A DNA stretch of 62,214 nt from Streptomyces longispororuber (lineage in GTDB: Bacteria; Actinomycetota; Actinomycetes; Streptomycetales; Streptomycetaceae): assembly GCF_024448165.1 (NCBI RefSeq), contig NZ_JAMOLN010000033.1, forward strand, positions 1 to 62,214, given 5' to 3'. This document shows positions 6,908 to 15,114 of the stretch, piece after piece. Numbering within the stretch: the first letter of the stretch is position 1; every line of letters begins with the position of its first letter. The notes below the pieces were generated by a model. It saw only the letters and a program-made list of their open reading frames with translations. It was not told the DNA's origin and did not search any database. The position numbers were made by a program, and so were the translations under genes.

Positions 6908-9472
6908 TCACTCGTGGGCGATGGCCGCCAGCACGTTCAGCCGCGACGCCCGCAGCGCGGGAAGCAGCGCGGCGGCGAGCCCCACGAGCACCGAGCCGAC
7001 CACGACCGCCACGATCGTCGACCACGGGATCGCCAGCGCCTCCATGCCCTCCAGGGCGAGGACCTGCTGCGCCGCCACGCCCCACACCAGGCCGAGCGCG
7101 AGCCCGAGGACCGCGCCGAACACGGCGATCACCACCGATTCGAGGCGGATCATCCGCCGCAGCTGCCGCCGCGCGAGCCCGATCGCCCGCAGCAGACCGA
7201 TCTCCCGGGTGCGCTCCACGACCGACAGGGCGAGGGTGTTGACGACGCCCAGGACAGCGATGACGATCGCCAGGCCCAGGAGCGCGTACACCAGGTACAG
7301 CAGCACCGCGATCTGGTCGTGGACCAGGGCCTTGTAGTCGGCGAGGTCGCGCACCTGCACCTGTGGATACGGATCGAGGGCCTTCTCCAGCCGCGCCCGC
7401 AGGGTGTCGGCGGAGGTGCCGGGCGCCGCGTTCACGTAGACCGCCGAGTCCTGGCCGCCGGGCACGTATGTGACCAAGGTGGAGAGGCCGACGAAGAAGC
7501 CGCCGCGCATCCCGAAGTCGTTCGTCTCCTGGTCGGTGAGCGCGCCCACGGTGAGCGACGCCCGCCGCCCGCCGGGGAACTCCACCGGCAGCACGCTGCC
7601 CATGCGCACCTCGTGGTCGTCCGCGAACTCCTTCTGCAGCGCGATGTGTCCGGGCGCGAGCGCCTGCGCACTGGTGCCCTGCGCGTACGTGACGTGGGCG
7701 ACGTCGTCCAGCCGTGCGTCCCACCCGGCGGCGGTCGTCTTCACCCGGTCCCCGTCCGGCAGCCGCACGGCGAGCGCCGTGAACCGCTGGCGCACGACGA
7801 GACCGACGCCGTCGGTGTCGTCGATCTTCTCGGTGACCTCCTGAGGGAACGGCACGAAGTTGGCGTTCTGCACGGTGAAGTCGGCGCCGAGCGTCTCGTC
7901 GATCTGGTCGTCGAACGACTTGCTCATGGACGCGCTGGCCACCGACATGCCCGCGACCAGCGCGAGCCCCACCATCAGGGCGGCCGCGGTGGCGCCGGTA
8001 CGACGCGGGTTGCGCAGCGCGTTGCGCTGGCTCATCCGCCCGACCGACCCGAACAGGGCCGGGAACGCGGCGCCCAGGACCCGGATGACGGGACGGACCA
8101 GCAGCGGACCCGCGACGACCGTGGCGATCAGCGTCAGCACGATGCCGAGCACGAGCAGGGAACTCGCCGTCGCGGTCCGCGTCGCGGCGGCGCAGCCGAG
8201 GAGCGCGGCGGCCCCGGCGGCCGCGAGGAGCCCTCCGACGAGGGCCCGCACCCGCAACGGCCGCCCCACACCGGCGATCTCGGCATCGGCCAGCGCCGCC
8301 ATGGGGGAGACCCGGGCCGCCCGCCGCGACGGCAGGTAGGCCGCCACGAACGTCACCCCGACCCCGACGACGAAGGCGGCGACGGGCGTGCCCCAACCGA
8401 CCACCATCTCGGTGGACTTGAGGTTCATCCCGAAGACGCCCATGAGCTTGATGAGCCCCGCCGCGAGCCCGATCCCGAGACCGAGCCCGACCGCGGAACT
8501 GACGAACCCGAGCAGCACCGCCTCCGTCAGGACGGACCGCCGCACCTGCCGCCGGTCCGCGCCGAGCGCCCGCAGCAGCCCCAACTCCCTGGTCCGCTGG
8601 GCGATCAGCATCGAGAACGTGTTGACGATCAGGAACACCCCGACGAGCACGGCGATGCCGGCGAAGCCCAGCATCACGTACTTGATGATGTCGAGGAATC
8701 CGCCCAGGTCCTCCGCGGCCGACTTCGCGTCCTCGTCGGCCGTCTTCAAGTCGTAGGAGGTGCCGAGGACGTGGCCGATGTTCCGCTTGAGCGCGGCGTC
8801 GCCGACCCCCGACGCCGCGTCGACCGAGATGCTCGTGGCCCGCCCGGGGCCGCCGAGCAGCCTGCGCTGCGCGGTGTCCGTGTCCAGGAAGACCAGGGCC
8901 GCGCCCGGATTCGTGGTACGGAAGGTCGCGATGCCCACGATCTCGACCTTGAACGAGCCGGGCCGGGCCAGGACGGTGAGCGTGTCCCCGACGCGCACGT
9001 GCTTCTTGTCCGCGGTGTCGGCGTCGAGGAGTGCCTGACCGTCGCCGCGCGGCGCGTGCCCGGACGTCAGCCGGACCGGACTGCGGTCGGTGGGCGCCCA
9101 GTTGGTGGCGATGGTCGGCGCGCCCGTCGTCGGGCCGACCGAGTCGTTGTGCCGGTCGACCACCGTGATGTTCTCGACCTCGGCGTCGATGTGTGTGGCG
9201 GCGACTCCGTCGACCCGGTCGATCCGGGAGGCCAGCGACGCGGGCAGTGTCCGCACGTCGCCGGACGGGATCGACTCGTCGAAGTCGTCCTCCTTCGGGC
9301 TCACCCGGACGTCCGCCGACGTCGACGCGAAGAGCCGGTCGAAGGTGCGGGCCACGGTGTCCGAGAAGATCAGGCTGCCCGCCACGAACGCCACCGAGAG
9401 AACCACGGCGAGGGCCGACAGGACGAGGCGTCCCTTGTGCGCGAGGAAACTCCTGAGCGTCGCCTTCAGCAT
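6908..9472 (-). CDS. ABC transporter permease, FtsX/MacB type
   Basis: This 854-residue protein has one N-terminal helix (LVLSALAVVLSVAFVAGSLIF) followed by an extracellular MacB-PCD domain (residues 40-250), a first FtsX domain (about 255-370, including NTFSMLIAQRTRELGLLRALGA), two further helices, a second extracellular domain and a C-terminal FtsX domain (about 725-854, NTLALSVVERTREIGLLRAIGL). This duplicated layout is typical of actinobacterial lipoprotein/drug/peptide exporters. The start is ATG 9472, 2 bp after the ATPase stop; the longer frame upstream merely shadows the ATPase gene. Substrate unknown. Confidence 0.93.
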   Translation of the reverse strand: MLKATLRSFLAHKGRLVLSALAVVLSVAFVAGSLIFSDTVARTFDRLFASTSADVRVSPKEDDFDESIPSGDVRTLPASLASRIDRVDGVAATHIDAEVENITVVDRHNDSVGPTTGAPTIATNWAPTDRSPVRLTSGHAPRGDGQALLDADTADKKHVRVGDTLTVLARPGSFKVEIVGIATFRTTNPGAALVFLDTDTAQRRLLGGPGRATSISVDAASGVGDAALKRNIGHVLGTSYDLKTADEDAKSAAEDLGGFLDIIKYVMLGFAGIAVLVGVFLIVNTFSMLIAQRTRELGLLRALGADRRQVRRSVLTEAVLLGFVSSAVGLGLGIGLAAGLIKLMGVFGMNLKSTEMVVGWGTPVAAFVVGVGVTFVAAYLPSRRAARVSPMAALADAEIAGVGRPLRVRALVGGLLAAAGAAALLGCAAATRTATASSLLVLGIVLTLIATVVAGPLLVRPVIRVLGAAFPALFGSVGRMSQRNALRNPRRTGATAAALMVGLALVAGMSVASASMSKSFDDQIDETLGADFTVQNANFVPFPQEVTEKIDDTDGVGLVVRQRFTALAVRLPDGDRVKTTAAGWDARLDDVAHVTYAQGTSAQALAPGHIALQKEFADDHEVRMGSVLPVEFPGGRRASLTVGALTDQETNDFGMRGGFFVGLSTLVTYVPGGQDSAVYVNAAPGTSADTLRARLEKALDPYPQVQVRDLADYKALVHDQIAVLLYLVYALLGLAIVIAVLGVVNTLALSVVERTREIGLLRAIGLARRQLRRMIRLESVVIAVFGAVLGLALGLVWGVAAQQVLALEGMEALAIPWSTIVAVVVGSVLVGLAAALLPALRASRLNVLAAIAHE

Positions 9473-9474
9473 GG

Positions 9475-10263
9475 CTACGTCCGCGGCGAGGGGTGGTCGC
9501 CGATGGCGCCGCGCACGACGTCGAACCGCTTCATGCGCTCCAGGACCGCCTCCGCGGTCGGCTCCCGCATCTCGTCCACCAGACGCCCGTCGCCGAGGAA
9601 GAGGACCAGATCGGCGTGGGCCGCGGCGCCCGGATCGTGCGTCACCATGACCACGGTCTGCCCCAGGTCGTCGACCGCCTCGCGCAGGAAGCCCAGCACC
9701 TCCAGACCCGCCCGCGAGTCCAGATTCCCGGTCGGCTCGTCCGCGAAGATCAGCTCTGGCCTGGCCGCCAGGGCCCGCGCGCACGCGACCCGCTGCTGCT
9801 GGCCGCCCGACAGCTGGGCCGGCCGGTGCTTCAGCCGGTCCCGCAGCCCCAGCGTGTCGATGACCTGCTCCAGCCACGCCCGGTCCGGCGACTTGCCCGC
9901 GATGTCCATCGGCAGCGTGATGTTCTCGGCGGCGTTCAGCGTCGGGATGAGGTTGAAGGACTGGAACATGAAGCCCACGCGGTCACGCCGCAGCCGGGTC
10001 AGCTCCCGCTCCTTCAGCCCCGTGATCTCCGTGTCACCCAGCCACACCTGGCCCGCCGACACCGTGTCGAGCCCGGCGAGGCAGTGCATCAGCGTGGATT
10101 TCCCCGAGCCCGAGGGCCCCATCACCGCGGTGAACCGTCCCCGGGCGATCTCCACGTCCACCGCGTCGAGCGCGAGGACCTGGGTCTCCCCGGATCCGTA
10201 CGCCTTGGTCAGACCCCTGGCCCGGGCCGCGACCACACCCGTGACCACATCCGCATCCCCCAC
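9475..10263 (-). CDS. ABC transporter ATP-binding protein (MacB/LolD type)
   Basis: This 262-residue ATPase shows Walker A GPSGSGKST, Q-loop FQSFNLIP, signature LSGGQQQRVACARAL, Walker B LIFADEPTGNLD, and H-loop VMVTHDPG. The TGNLD tail of Walker B is diagnostic of the LolD/MacB subfamily that pairs with FtsX-type permeases, here the next gene 2 bp downstream. The start is GTG 10263 behind GGGAG. A palindrome (10273-10285) lies immediately upstream of the start and is a candidate repressor site. Confidence 0.93.
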   Translation of the reverse strand: MGDADVVTGVVAARARGLTKAYGSGETQVLALDAVDVEIARGRFTAVMGPSGSGKSTLMHCLAGLDTVSAGQVWLGDTEITGLKERELTRLRRDRVGFMFQSFNLIPTLNAAENITLPMDIAGKSPDRAWLEQVIDTLGLRDRLKHRPAQLSGGQQQRVACARALAARPELIFADEPTGNLDSRAGLEVLGFLREAVDDLGQTVVMVTHDPGAAAHADLVLFLGDGRLVDEMREPTAEAVLERMKRFDVVRGAIGDHPSPRT

Positions 10264-10272
10264 CCCAACTCC

Positions 10273-10285
10273 CTTACGTCGTAAG
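10273..10285. promoter_or_regulatory. palindromic operator candidate upstream of the ABC exporter
   Basis: CTTACG-T-CGTAAG is a perfect 6-bp-arm inverted repeat centred on one base, 10 bp before the GTG start of the ATPase gene. The form resembles TetR-family operators seen before drug-exporter genes. No TetR gene lies next to this operon, so the regulator would act in trans. Confidence 0.5.
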
Positions 10286-10341
10286 TCAGTTGTGCATCAG
10301 GTCGAAGTCGAGGATAACCGGGAACGGCCCGCCTTGCGGGT

Positions 10342-10361
10342 GCTAGCGCATCGGCGCTAGC
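10342..10361. promoter_or_regulatory. perfect inverted repeat before the RHH antitoxin gene
   Basis: GCTAGCGC-ATCG-GCGCTAGC has 8-bp perfect arms and lies directly in front of the Shine-Dalgarno (GTGAGG) and ATG (10370) of the antitoxin gene. Antitoxins with a ribbon-helix-helix domain usually repress their own operon by binding such a site, so this is the likely autoregulatory operator. Confidence 0.65.
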
Positions 10362-10369
10362 GTGAGGTC

Positions 10370-10609
10370 ATGGCGAAGACCCAGCTGAACGTGCGCGTGG
10401 ACGAGGACACCGCCCGCGCCGCGAAGGAGCGCGCGCTCGCCCGCGGCATGAGCGTGAACCGGTACATCGAGGAGCTGGTCAGACGGGACGCCGGCGAGCT
10501 CGGCCGGACGTTCGTCGACGCGGCCGCCGACTTCATGAAGCAGTACGAGGCGGTCTTCGCGGAAGAGTTCGGTACGGACACGGAAGGCCGGCGCCGCCCC
10601 GTTGAGTGA
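10370..10609 (+). CDS. ribbon-helix-helix antitoxin
   Basis: This 79-residue protein begins MAKTQLNVRVDEDTARAAKE, the beta strand and first helix of an RHH DNA-binding domain, followed by RGMSVNRYIEELVRRDAGE (second helix). The C-terminal third (EAVFAEEFGTDTEG) is acidic and probably wraps the toxin. The downstream gene starts inside its last codons (8-bp overlap), so the two are coupled, antitoxin first, as in most type II systems. A perfect inverted repeat precedes it. Confidence 0.8.
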   Translation: MAKTQLNVRVDEDTARAAKERALARGMSVNRYIEELVRRDAGELGRTFVDAAADFMKQYEAVFAEEFGTDTEGRRRPVE

Positions 10610-10982
10610 ACCGCACATCGACATCGACCTCGCGTGGCTGCTCATGGTCGCCGAGCAGAAGACCCCGGGCGACCCGCAGGTCACCGACTGGGGCGCCCTG
10701 GTGGCCGCCGTCTCCCGGCACGCCGCGCAGATATTCGACATCCCGGTCTACGACACCCCGCACGCCCGCGCCGCGGCACTGCTCCAACTCCTCATCCACG
10801 TACCGGCGCTGGAGCGCTCGAACGCGATGTACGCCTCCGCGGTGGCCTACGCCTACCTGGTCGCCAGCGGCCTCAAGGTGGTCATCTCCCCGGAGCAGGT
10901 GCGGGAGCTGGCCCGGCTGGTCAAGGACGGCGGCGCCACGGTCCACGACATCGAGAAGGAGCTGCGCAAGTGGAGCCGGTGA
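10602..10982 (+). CDS. Fic/Doc-like toxin component with degenerate Fic motif
   Basis: This 126-residue protein starts at TTG 10602, overlapping the antitoxin stop. It is all-alpha in appearance and of Doc length. The segment at residues 66-93, H66-VPALERS-N74-AMYA followed by AYLVASGLKV, lines up with the Doc signature (His, then GNKRTA, then a FLxxNGxxV helix). His and Asn are kept, but the Lys-Arg pair after Asn is Ala-Met and the His-Asn spacing is two residues longer. Such proteins are annotated as Fic-family toxins in streptomycetes; whether it transfers phosphate or AMP is doubtful. Confidence 0.7.
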   Translation: MSEPHIDIDLAWLLMVAEQKTPGDPQVTDWGALVAAVSRHAAQIFDIPVYDTPHARAAALLQLLIHVPALERSNAMYASAVAYAYLVASGLKVVISPEQVRELARLVKDGGATVHDIEKELRKWSR

Positions 10983-10985
10983 GCC

Positions 10986-11693
10986 CTACGGCGTACTGGG
11001 CTCCGGCCGTCGCGCGGCCCCGATGACGCAGTACGACGTGGGCAGGCGCACCCCGCGCTCCGGCACCAGCAGCCGCCGGTACGCGCCCAGTTCGAACCCG
11101 GCGCCCCGCAGCGCGCCCAGCGCGTCGCGCCCCACGTGACATCCGCCGAAGGCGCGCGGCCACACGGTCCGGTCCAGCGCCGACTGGAACGCCCGCATGC
11201 CGCGCCCCGGCGCCTGCCCGTGCTCGAAGAACCGCAGCTCGCCGCCGGGCCGCAGGACCCGCCGCACCTCGCCCAGCGCCCGCTCCACGTCCCGCACGCT
11301 GCACAGGACGATGCAGAGCACCACGGCGTCGAACCCCTCGCTCTTCACCGGCAGCGCCTCCGCGGCACCCGGCACCACGTCGACCGGGACGTCCGCCCGC
11401 TGCGCCGCGTCGACCGCCAACTGGCGCAGCCCGCGCTCCGGTTCGATGGCGACGACCTCGGACACGGTGCGCGGGTAGTACCCGAAGTTCAGCCCGTTGC
11501 CCGCGCCGACCTCCAGCACCCGCCCGGACAGCCCGGCGAGCAACTCGGTCCGCACGGGAGCCATCACCGGCTCGGCGCGCACGCTGAACCGGGCGTAGAA
11601 CCGGGCGAAGTGCGGATGGTGCACCGCATCCTTGGCCGGGCGCCGTGCGGAGTCCTTACGGGGTGACAGAGGTGACAGGGGACGCCCCACCAT
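10986..11693 (-). CDS. class I SAM-dependent methyltransferase
   Basis: This 235-residue protein has a Rossmann methyltransferase core: motif I RVLEVGAGNGLNFGYYP, motif II acidic VVAIEPE, and motif IV FDAVVLCIVLCSVRDVERAL with LRPGGELRFFEHG. The FEHG segment and small-protein context resemble METTL7/UbiE-like enzymes. The start is ATG 11693 behind GAGGAGGG. It converges on the toxin gene with a 3-bp gap and lies downstream of the biotin genes on the same strand, 100 bp from bioD; it is not a BioC by any motif visible here. Substrate unknown. Confidence 0.8.
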   Translation of the reverse strand: MVGRPLSPLSPRKDSARRPAKDAVHHPHFARFYARFSVRAEPVMAPVRTELLAGLSGRVLEVGAGNGLNFGYYPRTVSEVVAIEPERGLRQLAVDAAQRADVPVDVVPGAAEALPVKSEGFDAVVLCIVLCSVRDVERALGEVRRVLRPGGELRFFEHGQAPGRGMRAFQSALDRTVWPRAFGGCHVGRDALGALRGAGFELGAYRRLLVPERGVRLPTSYCVIGAARRPEPSTP

Positions 11694-11793
11694 GGGAACC
11701 CTCCTCAGTGAGACCGACGGTTACCCCGAGTCTTCCCCGCGCACGGCCTCCCGACCGGAAACCACGACGATCGTCGCCGGTCCGATGCGGCGC

Positions 11794-12528
11794 CTAGGCG
11801 ACCCCTCGCGCAAATCCCGCACCGTCCCACGCGCCACCGAGCTCCGGCCCCAGCCAGCCCCCGGCCGAGGCCCGAAAACCGGCCACCGCCAGCTCCCCGG
11901 CCCCGGCCGGAATCGCACCCAGCAGCGCGGCGCCCGCCACCACGGGCAGATCGGCCACATTGCACCGCTCCGCGAGCCCGGGCTCCCGGGGCCAGCTGCC
12001 GATCACCACACCCGCCTGGGCGAGACCCCGCGCGCGCAGCGCCTCCGCCGTCAGCTGGACGGAGTTCAGCGTGCCGAGGCCCGCCCGGGCCACCACGAGC
12101 ACCGGCGCCCCCAGCAGCCGCGCCGCGTCCGCCAGCGTCGACCCCTCCGCGTCGAGGTGCACGAGCAGCCCGCCCGCACCCTCGACCAGGACCAGGTCGT
12201 GCGAGGCGGCCAGCTTCTCGGCGGCCTCGGCGACCTGCGCGGGCCGCACCGGCGCGAGTCCGGCCCGCGCCGCGGCGGTGCCGGGCGCGAGCGGCTCGGG
12301 GAACCGGCCCAGTTCGAGGGGCGTCACGGCGTCGCCCGCGAGCCGCACCACCTCGTCCACATCACCGGGCTCGTCCGGCGCGACCCCGGTCTGGGCCGGC
12401 TTGAGCACGGCCACCGACCGTCCGGCCCGCACCGCCACGGCGGCGATCGCCGCCGTGGTCACGGTCTTCCCGATCTCGGTGCCGGTCCCGGTGACCACCA
12501 GGACCTGCCCGTCACGCGTCGTCCCCAC
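11794..12528 (-). CDS. bioD: dethiobiotin synthetase
   Basis: This 244-residue enzyme makes dethiobiotin from 7,8-diaminopelargonate, CO2 and ATP, the penultimate biotin step. The N-terminal P-loop reads VVTGTGTEIGKT, the BioD signature; KPAQTG (substrate Lys/Thr) and EGAGGLLVHLD follow. The start is GTG 12528, 6 bp after the bioA stop, so bioB-bioA-bioD form one tight operon. Length is normal for the family. Confidence 0.95.
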   Translation of the reverse strand: MGTTRDGQVLVVTGTGTEIGKTVTTAAIAAVAVRAGRSVAVLKPAQTGVAPDEPGDVDEVVRLAGDAVTPLELGRFPEPLAPGTAAARAGLAPVRPAQVAEAAEKLAASHDLVLVEGAGGLLVHLDAEGSTLADAARLLGAPVLVVARAGLGTLNSVQLTAEALRARGLAQAGVVIGSWPREPGLAERCNVADLPVVAGAALLGAIPAGAGELAVAGFRASAGGWLGPELGGAWDGAGFARGVA

Positions 12529-12534
12529 CGCTGT

Positions 12535-13812
12535 TCACCCCTTCCGGGCGGCGGCGCACACCGCACGCCCGATCCGTGCCAGGTCCTCGTCGCCGGTGAT
12601 GTACGGCGGCATCGTGTAGACGAGGTCCCGGAACGGGCGCAGCCACACGCCCTCCGCGACCGCGGCCCGGGTCGCCGCCGCCACGTCGACCTCGTGGTCG
12701 AGCTGCACGACACCGATCGCGCCGAGCACCCGCACGTCCCGGACCCCCGGGGCGTCCACGGCCGGCGCCAGCCCGTCCCGCAAGCCGGCCTCGATCCGCT
12801 TGACCTCCGCCCGCCAGTCCTGTGCGAGCAGCAGGTCGATCGACGCGCAGGCCACCGCGGCGGCCAGCGGATTACCCATGAACGTCGGCCCGTGCGCGAG
12901 CACCGGCACCTCGCCACGGGAGATCCCGTCGGCGACCCGGGCCGTGCACAGCGTCGCAGCCATCGTCAGATAGCCGCCGGTCAGCGCCTTCCCGACGCAC
13001 ATCACATCGGGCGTCACCCCGGCGTGCTCGGCGGCGAACAGCGCCCCCGTGCGTCCGAACCCCGTCGCGATCTCGTCGAACACGAGGAGGACGTCGTGCG
13101 CGTCGCACGCCTCCCGCAGCACCCGCAGGTACGCGGGGGAGTGGAAGCGCATGCCGCCCGCGCCCTGCACCACCGGCTCCACGACGACCGCGGCCAGCTC
13201 GTGCGCATGCCGCGCGACCAGCTCCCGCAGATGCTCCGCGTACCCCTCCTCGTAAGCACCGGGCGGCGCGTCCGCGAAGACCTGCTCCTGGAGGACGCCC
13301 GACCACAACTGGTGCATCCCGCCCTCGGGGTCGCACACGGACATCGGCTGCCAGGTGTCCCCGTGGTAGCCGCCGCGCCACGTCAGCATCCGGCGCTTCT
13401 CCGGTCGGCCAAGCGAGCGCCAGTACTGCAGGCACATCTTCAGGGCGACCTCGACGGACACCGATCCAGAGTCGGCCAGGAACACGTGCTCGAGACCGTC
13501 CGGCGACATGTCGACAAGGCGCTTCGCGAGCCGGACGGCGGGCTCGTGCGTGAGCCCGCCGAACATCACGTGGCTCATCCGGTCCAGCTGGCCGCGGGCC
13601 GCCTCGTTCAGCACGGGGTGGTTGTAGCCGTGGATCGCCGACCACCAGGACGACATGCCGTCCACCAGCTCGCCGTGCCCGGCGACGCGCAGCCGTACCC
13701 CGGTCGCCGACTCGACGACCAGGGGATCCTGCCGGCCGGGCATGGGCCCGTACGGATGCCAGACGTGCTGCCGGTCGAGCGCGATCAGTTCCTCGACGTG
13801 CGGATCAGGCAT
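12535..13812 (-). CDS. bioA: adenosylmethionine-8-amino-7-oxononanoate aminotransferase
   Basis: This 425-residue class III PLP aminotransferase converts KAPA to DAPA with SAM as amino donor. Visible are HVWHPYGPM at the N terminus, [17 protein letters not shown], the PLP-cofactor Asp in [15 protein letters not shown] and the Schiff-base Lys in [11 protein letters not shown]. The start ATG 13812 overlaps the end of bioB by 8 bp. It functions between BioF and BioD. Confidence 0.96.
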   Translation of the reverse strand: MPDPHVEELIALDRQHVWHPYGPMPGRQDPLVVESATGVRLRVAGHGELVDGMSSWWSAIHGYNHPVLNEAARGQLDRMSHVMFGGLTHEPAVRLAKRLVDMSPDGLEHVFLADSGSVSVEVALKMCLQYWRSLGRPEKRRMLTWRGGYHGDTWQPMSVCDPEGGMHQLWSGVLQEQVFADAPPGAYEEGYAEHLRELVARHAHELAAVVVEPVVQGAGGMRFHSPAYLRVLREACDAHDVLLVFDEIATGFGRTGALFAAEHAGVTPDVMCVGKALTGGYLTMAATLCTARVADGISRGEVPVLAHGPTFMGNPLAAAVACASIDLLLAQDWRAEVKRIEAGLRDGLAPAVDAPGVRDVRVLGAIGVVQLDHEVDVAAATRAAVAEGVWLRPFRDLVYTMPPYITGDEDLARIGRAVCAAARKG

Positions 13813-14971
13813 TGGGGGCGAGATCCGTCCCCGCGCCGCGGCGCCGCACGGCGACGAGATCGGTCCGCGCCTCGGGCGCCTCGGGGGACCCGGAAGGGGA
13901 CCCGCACACCGAACCCGACTCCGACCCGCACGCAGAGCCGCCCTCCGACGCGCAGCCCGCCGCGTCGGAGCGGTGCTCGGGCAGCGTCACCTGATCGGTG
14001 CCCTCCACCTCGAAACCGGCGTCCGCGATCATGTCCAGGTCCGCCCGGCCCGCCTGACCCTCACTGGTCAGGTAGTCGCCCAGGAAGATGGAGTTGGCGA
14101 TGTGCAGGGCCAGCGGCTGCATCGAGCGCAGGTGCACCTCGCGGCCACCCGCGATCCGCACCTCGACGTCGGGGCAGACGAACCTGACCATGGCCAGAAT
14201 CCGCAGGCAGCGCTGGGGGGTCAGGTTCCACTCCTTGGCCAGCGGAGTGCCCTCGAACGGGATGAGGAAGTTGACCGGAACCGAGTCCGGGTCCAGCTCA
14301 CGCAGCCCGAACACCACGTCGACCAGATCGGCGTCGCTCTCGCCCATGCCCGCGATCAGCCCCGAGCAGGCCGACAGCCCGGCCGCGTGCGCCTTCTGCA
14401 CGGTGTCGACCCGGTCCGCATACGTGTGCGTCGTGGTGATGTCGCCGTACGTGGCCTCGGACGTGTTCAGGTTGTGGTTGTACGCGTCTGCGCCCGCCCC
14501 ACGCAGCCGCTCCGCCTGCCCGTCGGAGAGCAGCCCCAGACACGCGCACACCTCGACGCCTTCGTTCTGCGACTTGATCGCGTCGATGGTCTGCGCGACC
14601 CGGTCGACGTCCTTGTCCGTCGGGCCGCGCCCGCTCGCCACCAGACACACCCGCTTGGCGCCGCCCGCGACACCGGCGGCCGCGGCCTTCGACGCGTCGT
14701 CCGGCTTGAGCCAGGTGTACTTGAGGATCTCCGCCTTCGAACCGAGCCGCTGCGAGCAGTACGAGCAGTCCTCCGGGCACAGACCCGACTTGAGGTTCAC
14801 CAGATAGTTGAGCTTCACCCGGCGCCCGAACCACTGGCGACGCACCTTGCCGGCCGCGGCCACCACGTCGAGCAGTTCGTCGTCCGTCGTCGCCAGCACG
14901 GCGAGCGCCTCTTCACGGCTCGGCAGTTCGCGCCGAAGCCCCTTGTCCACCAGCGTGTTCAGCAGGTCCAT
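13805..14971 (-). CDS. bioB: biotin synthase (radical SAM)
   Basis: This 388-residue radical SAM enzyme inserts sulfur into dethiobiotin. The [4Fe-4S] motif is [10 protein letters not shown] (Cys-x3-Cys-x2-Cys). [20 protein letters not shown] and LIAGMGES are BioB core motifs. The start [16 protein letters not shown] at ATG 14971 matches streptomycete BioB; the upstream extension of the frame runs into the spacer. The C-terminal tail (about residues 345-388) is atypical: three eight-residue Ser/Gly repeats each opened by Cys ([24 protein letters not shown]). It is divergent from bioF. Confidence 0.96.
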   Translation of the reverse strand: MDLLNTLVDKGLRRELPSREEALAVLATTDDELLDVVAAAGKVRRQWFGRRVKLNYLVNLKSGLCPEDCSYCSQRLGSKAEILKYTWLKPDDASKAAAAGVAGGAKRVCLVASGRGPTDKDVDRVAQTIDAIKSQNEGVEVCACLGLLSDGQAERLRGAGADAYNHNLNTSEATYGDITTTHTYADRVDTVQKAHAAGLSACSGLIAGMGESDADLVDVVFGLRELDPDSVPVNFLIPFEGTPLAKEWNLTPQRCLRILAMVRFVCPDVEVRIAGGREVHLRSMQPLALHIANSIFLGDYLTSEGQAGRADLDMIADAGFEVEGTDQVTLPEHRSDAAGCASEGGSACGSESGSVCGSPSGSPEAPEARTDLVAVRRRGAGTDLAPNA

Positions 14972-15039
14972 GGCGTCAGATCCTTGCCTATGGACACGCC
15001 CTCGCGAAAGGAGACTTCGTACAAAGGACGGCGTTCGAC

Positions 15040-15071
15040 GTGTGGGTATTGCCACACCATGACCTTGTGGC
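15040..15071. promoter_or_regulatory. inverted-repeat operator candidate between bioB and bioF
   Basis: In the 143-bp spacer between the divergent bioB and bioF, GTGTGG-gtattg-CCACAC (15040-15057) is a perfect inverted repeat, and the middle GCCACA (15051-15056) also pairs with TGTGGC (15066-15071). Three alternating half-sites thus span 32 bp and could let one repressor control both directions. It does not match the BirA or BioQ sites known to me. Confidence 0.4.
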
Positions 15072-15114
15072 GGCCCGGCTAGGGTCTGTGCGTTACCTAC
15101 AAACCGAGGGAGTC

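Noticed and set aside
6149..10360. Very long plus-strand open frame (1403 codons)
   Set aside because: It runs antisense through the LLM oxidoreductase and ABC exporter genes; composition is Arg/Ser/Pro-rich with no motif. It is a GC-bias shadow frame.
11632..14187. 851-codon plus-strand frame opposite the biotin genes
   Set aside because: It spans several real genes on the other strand and has no recognisable domain.
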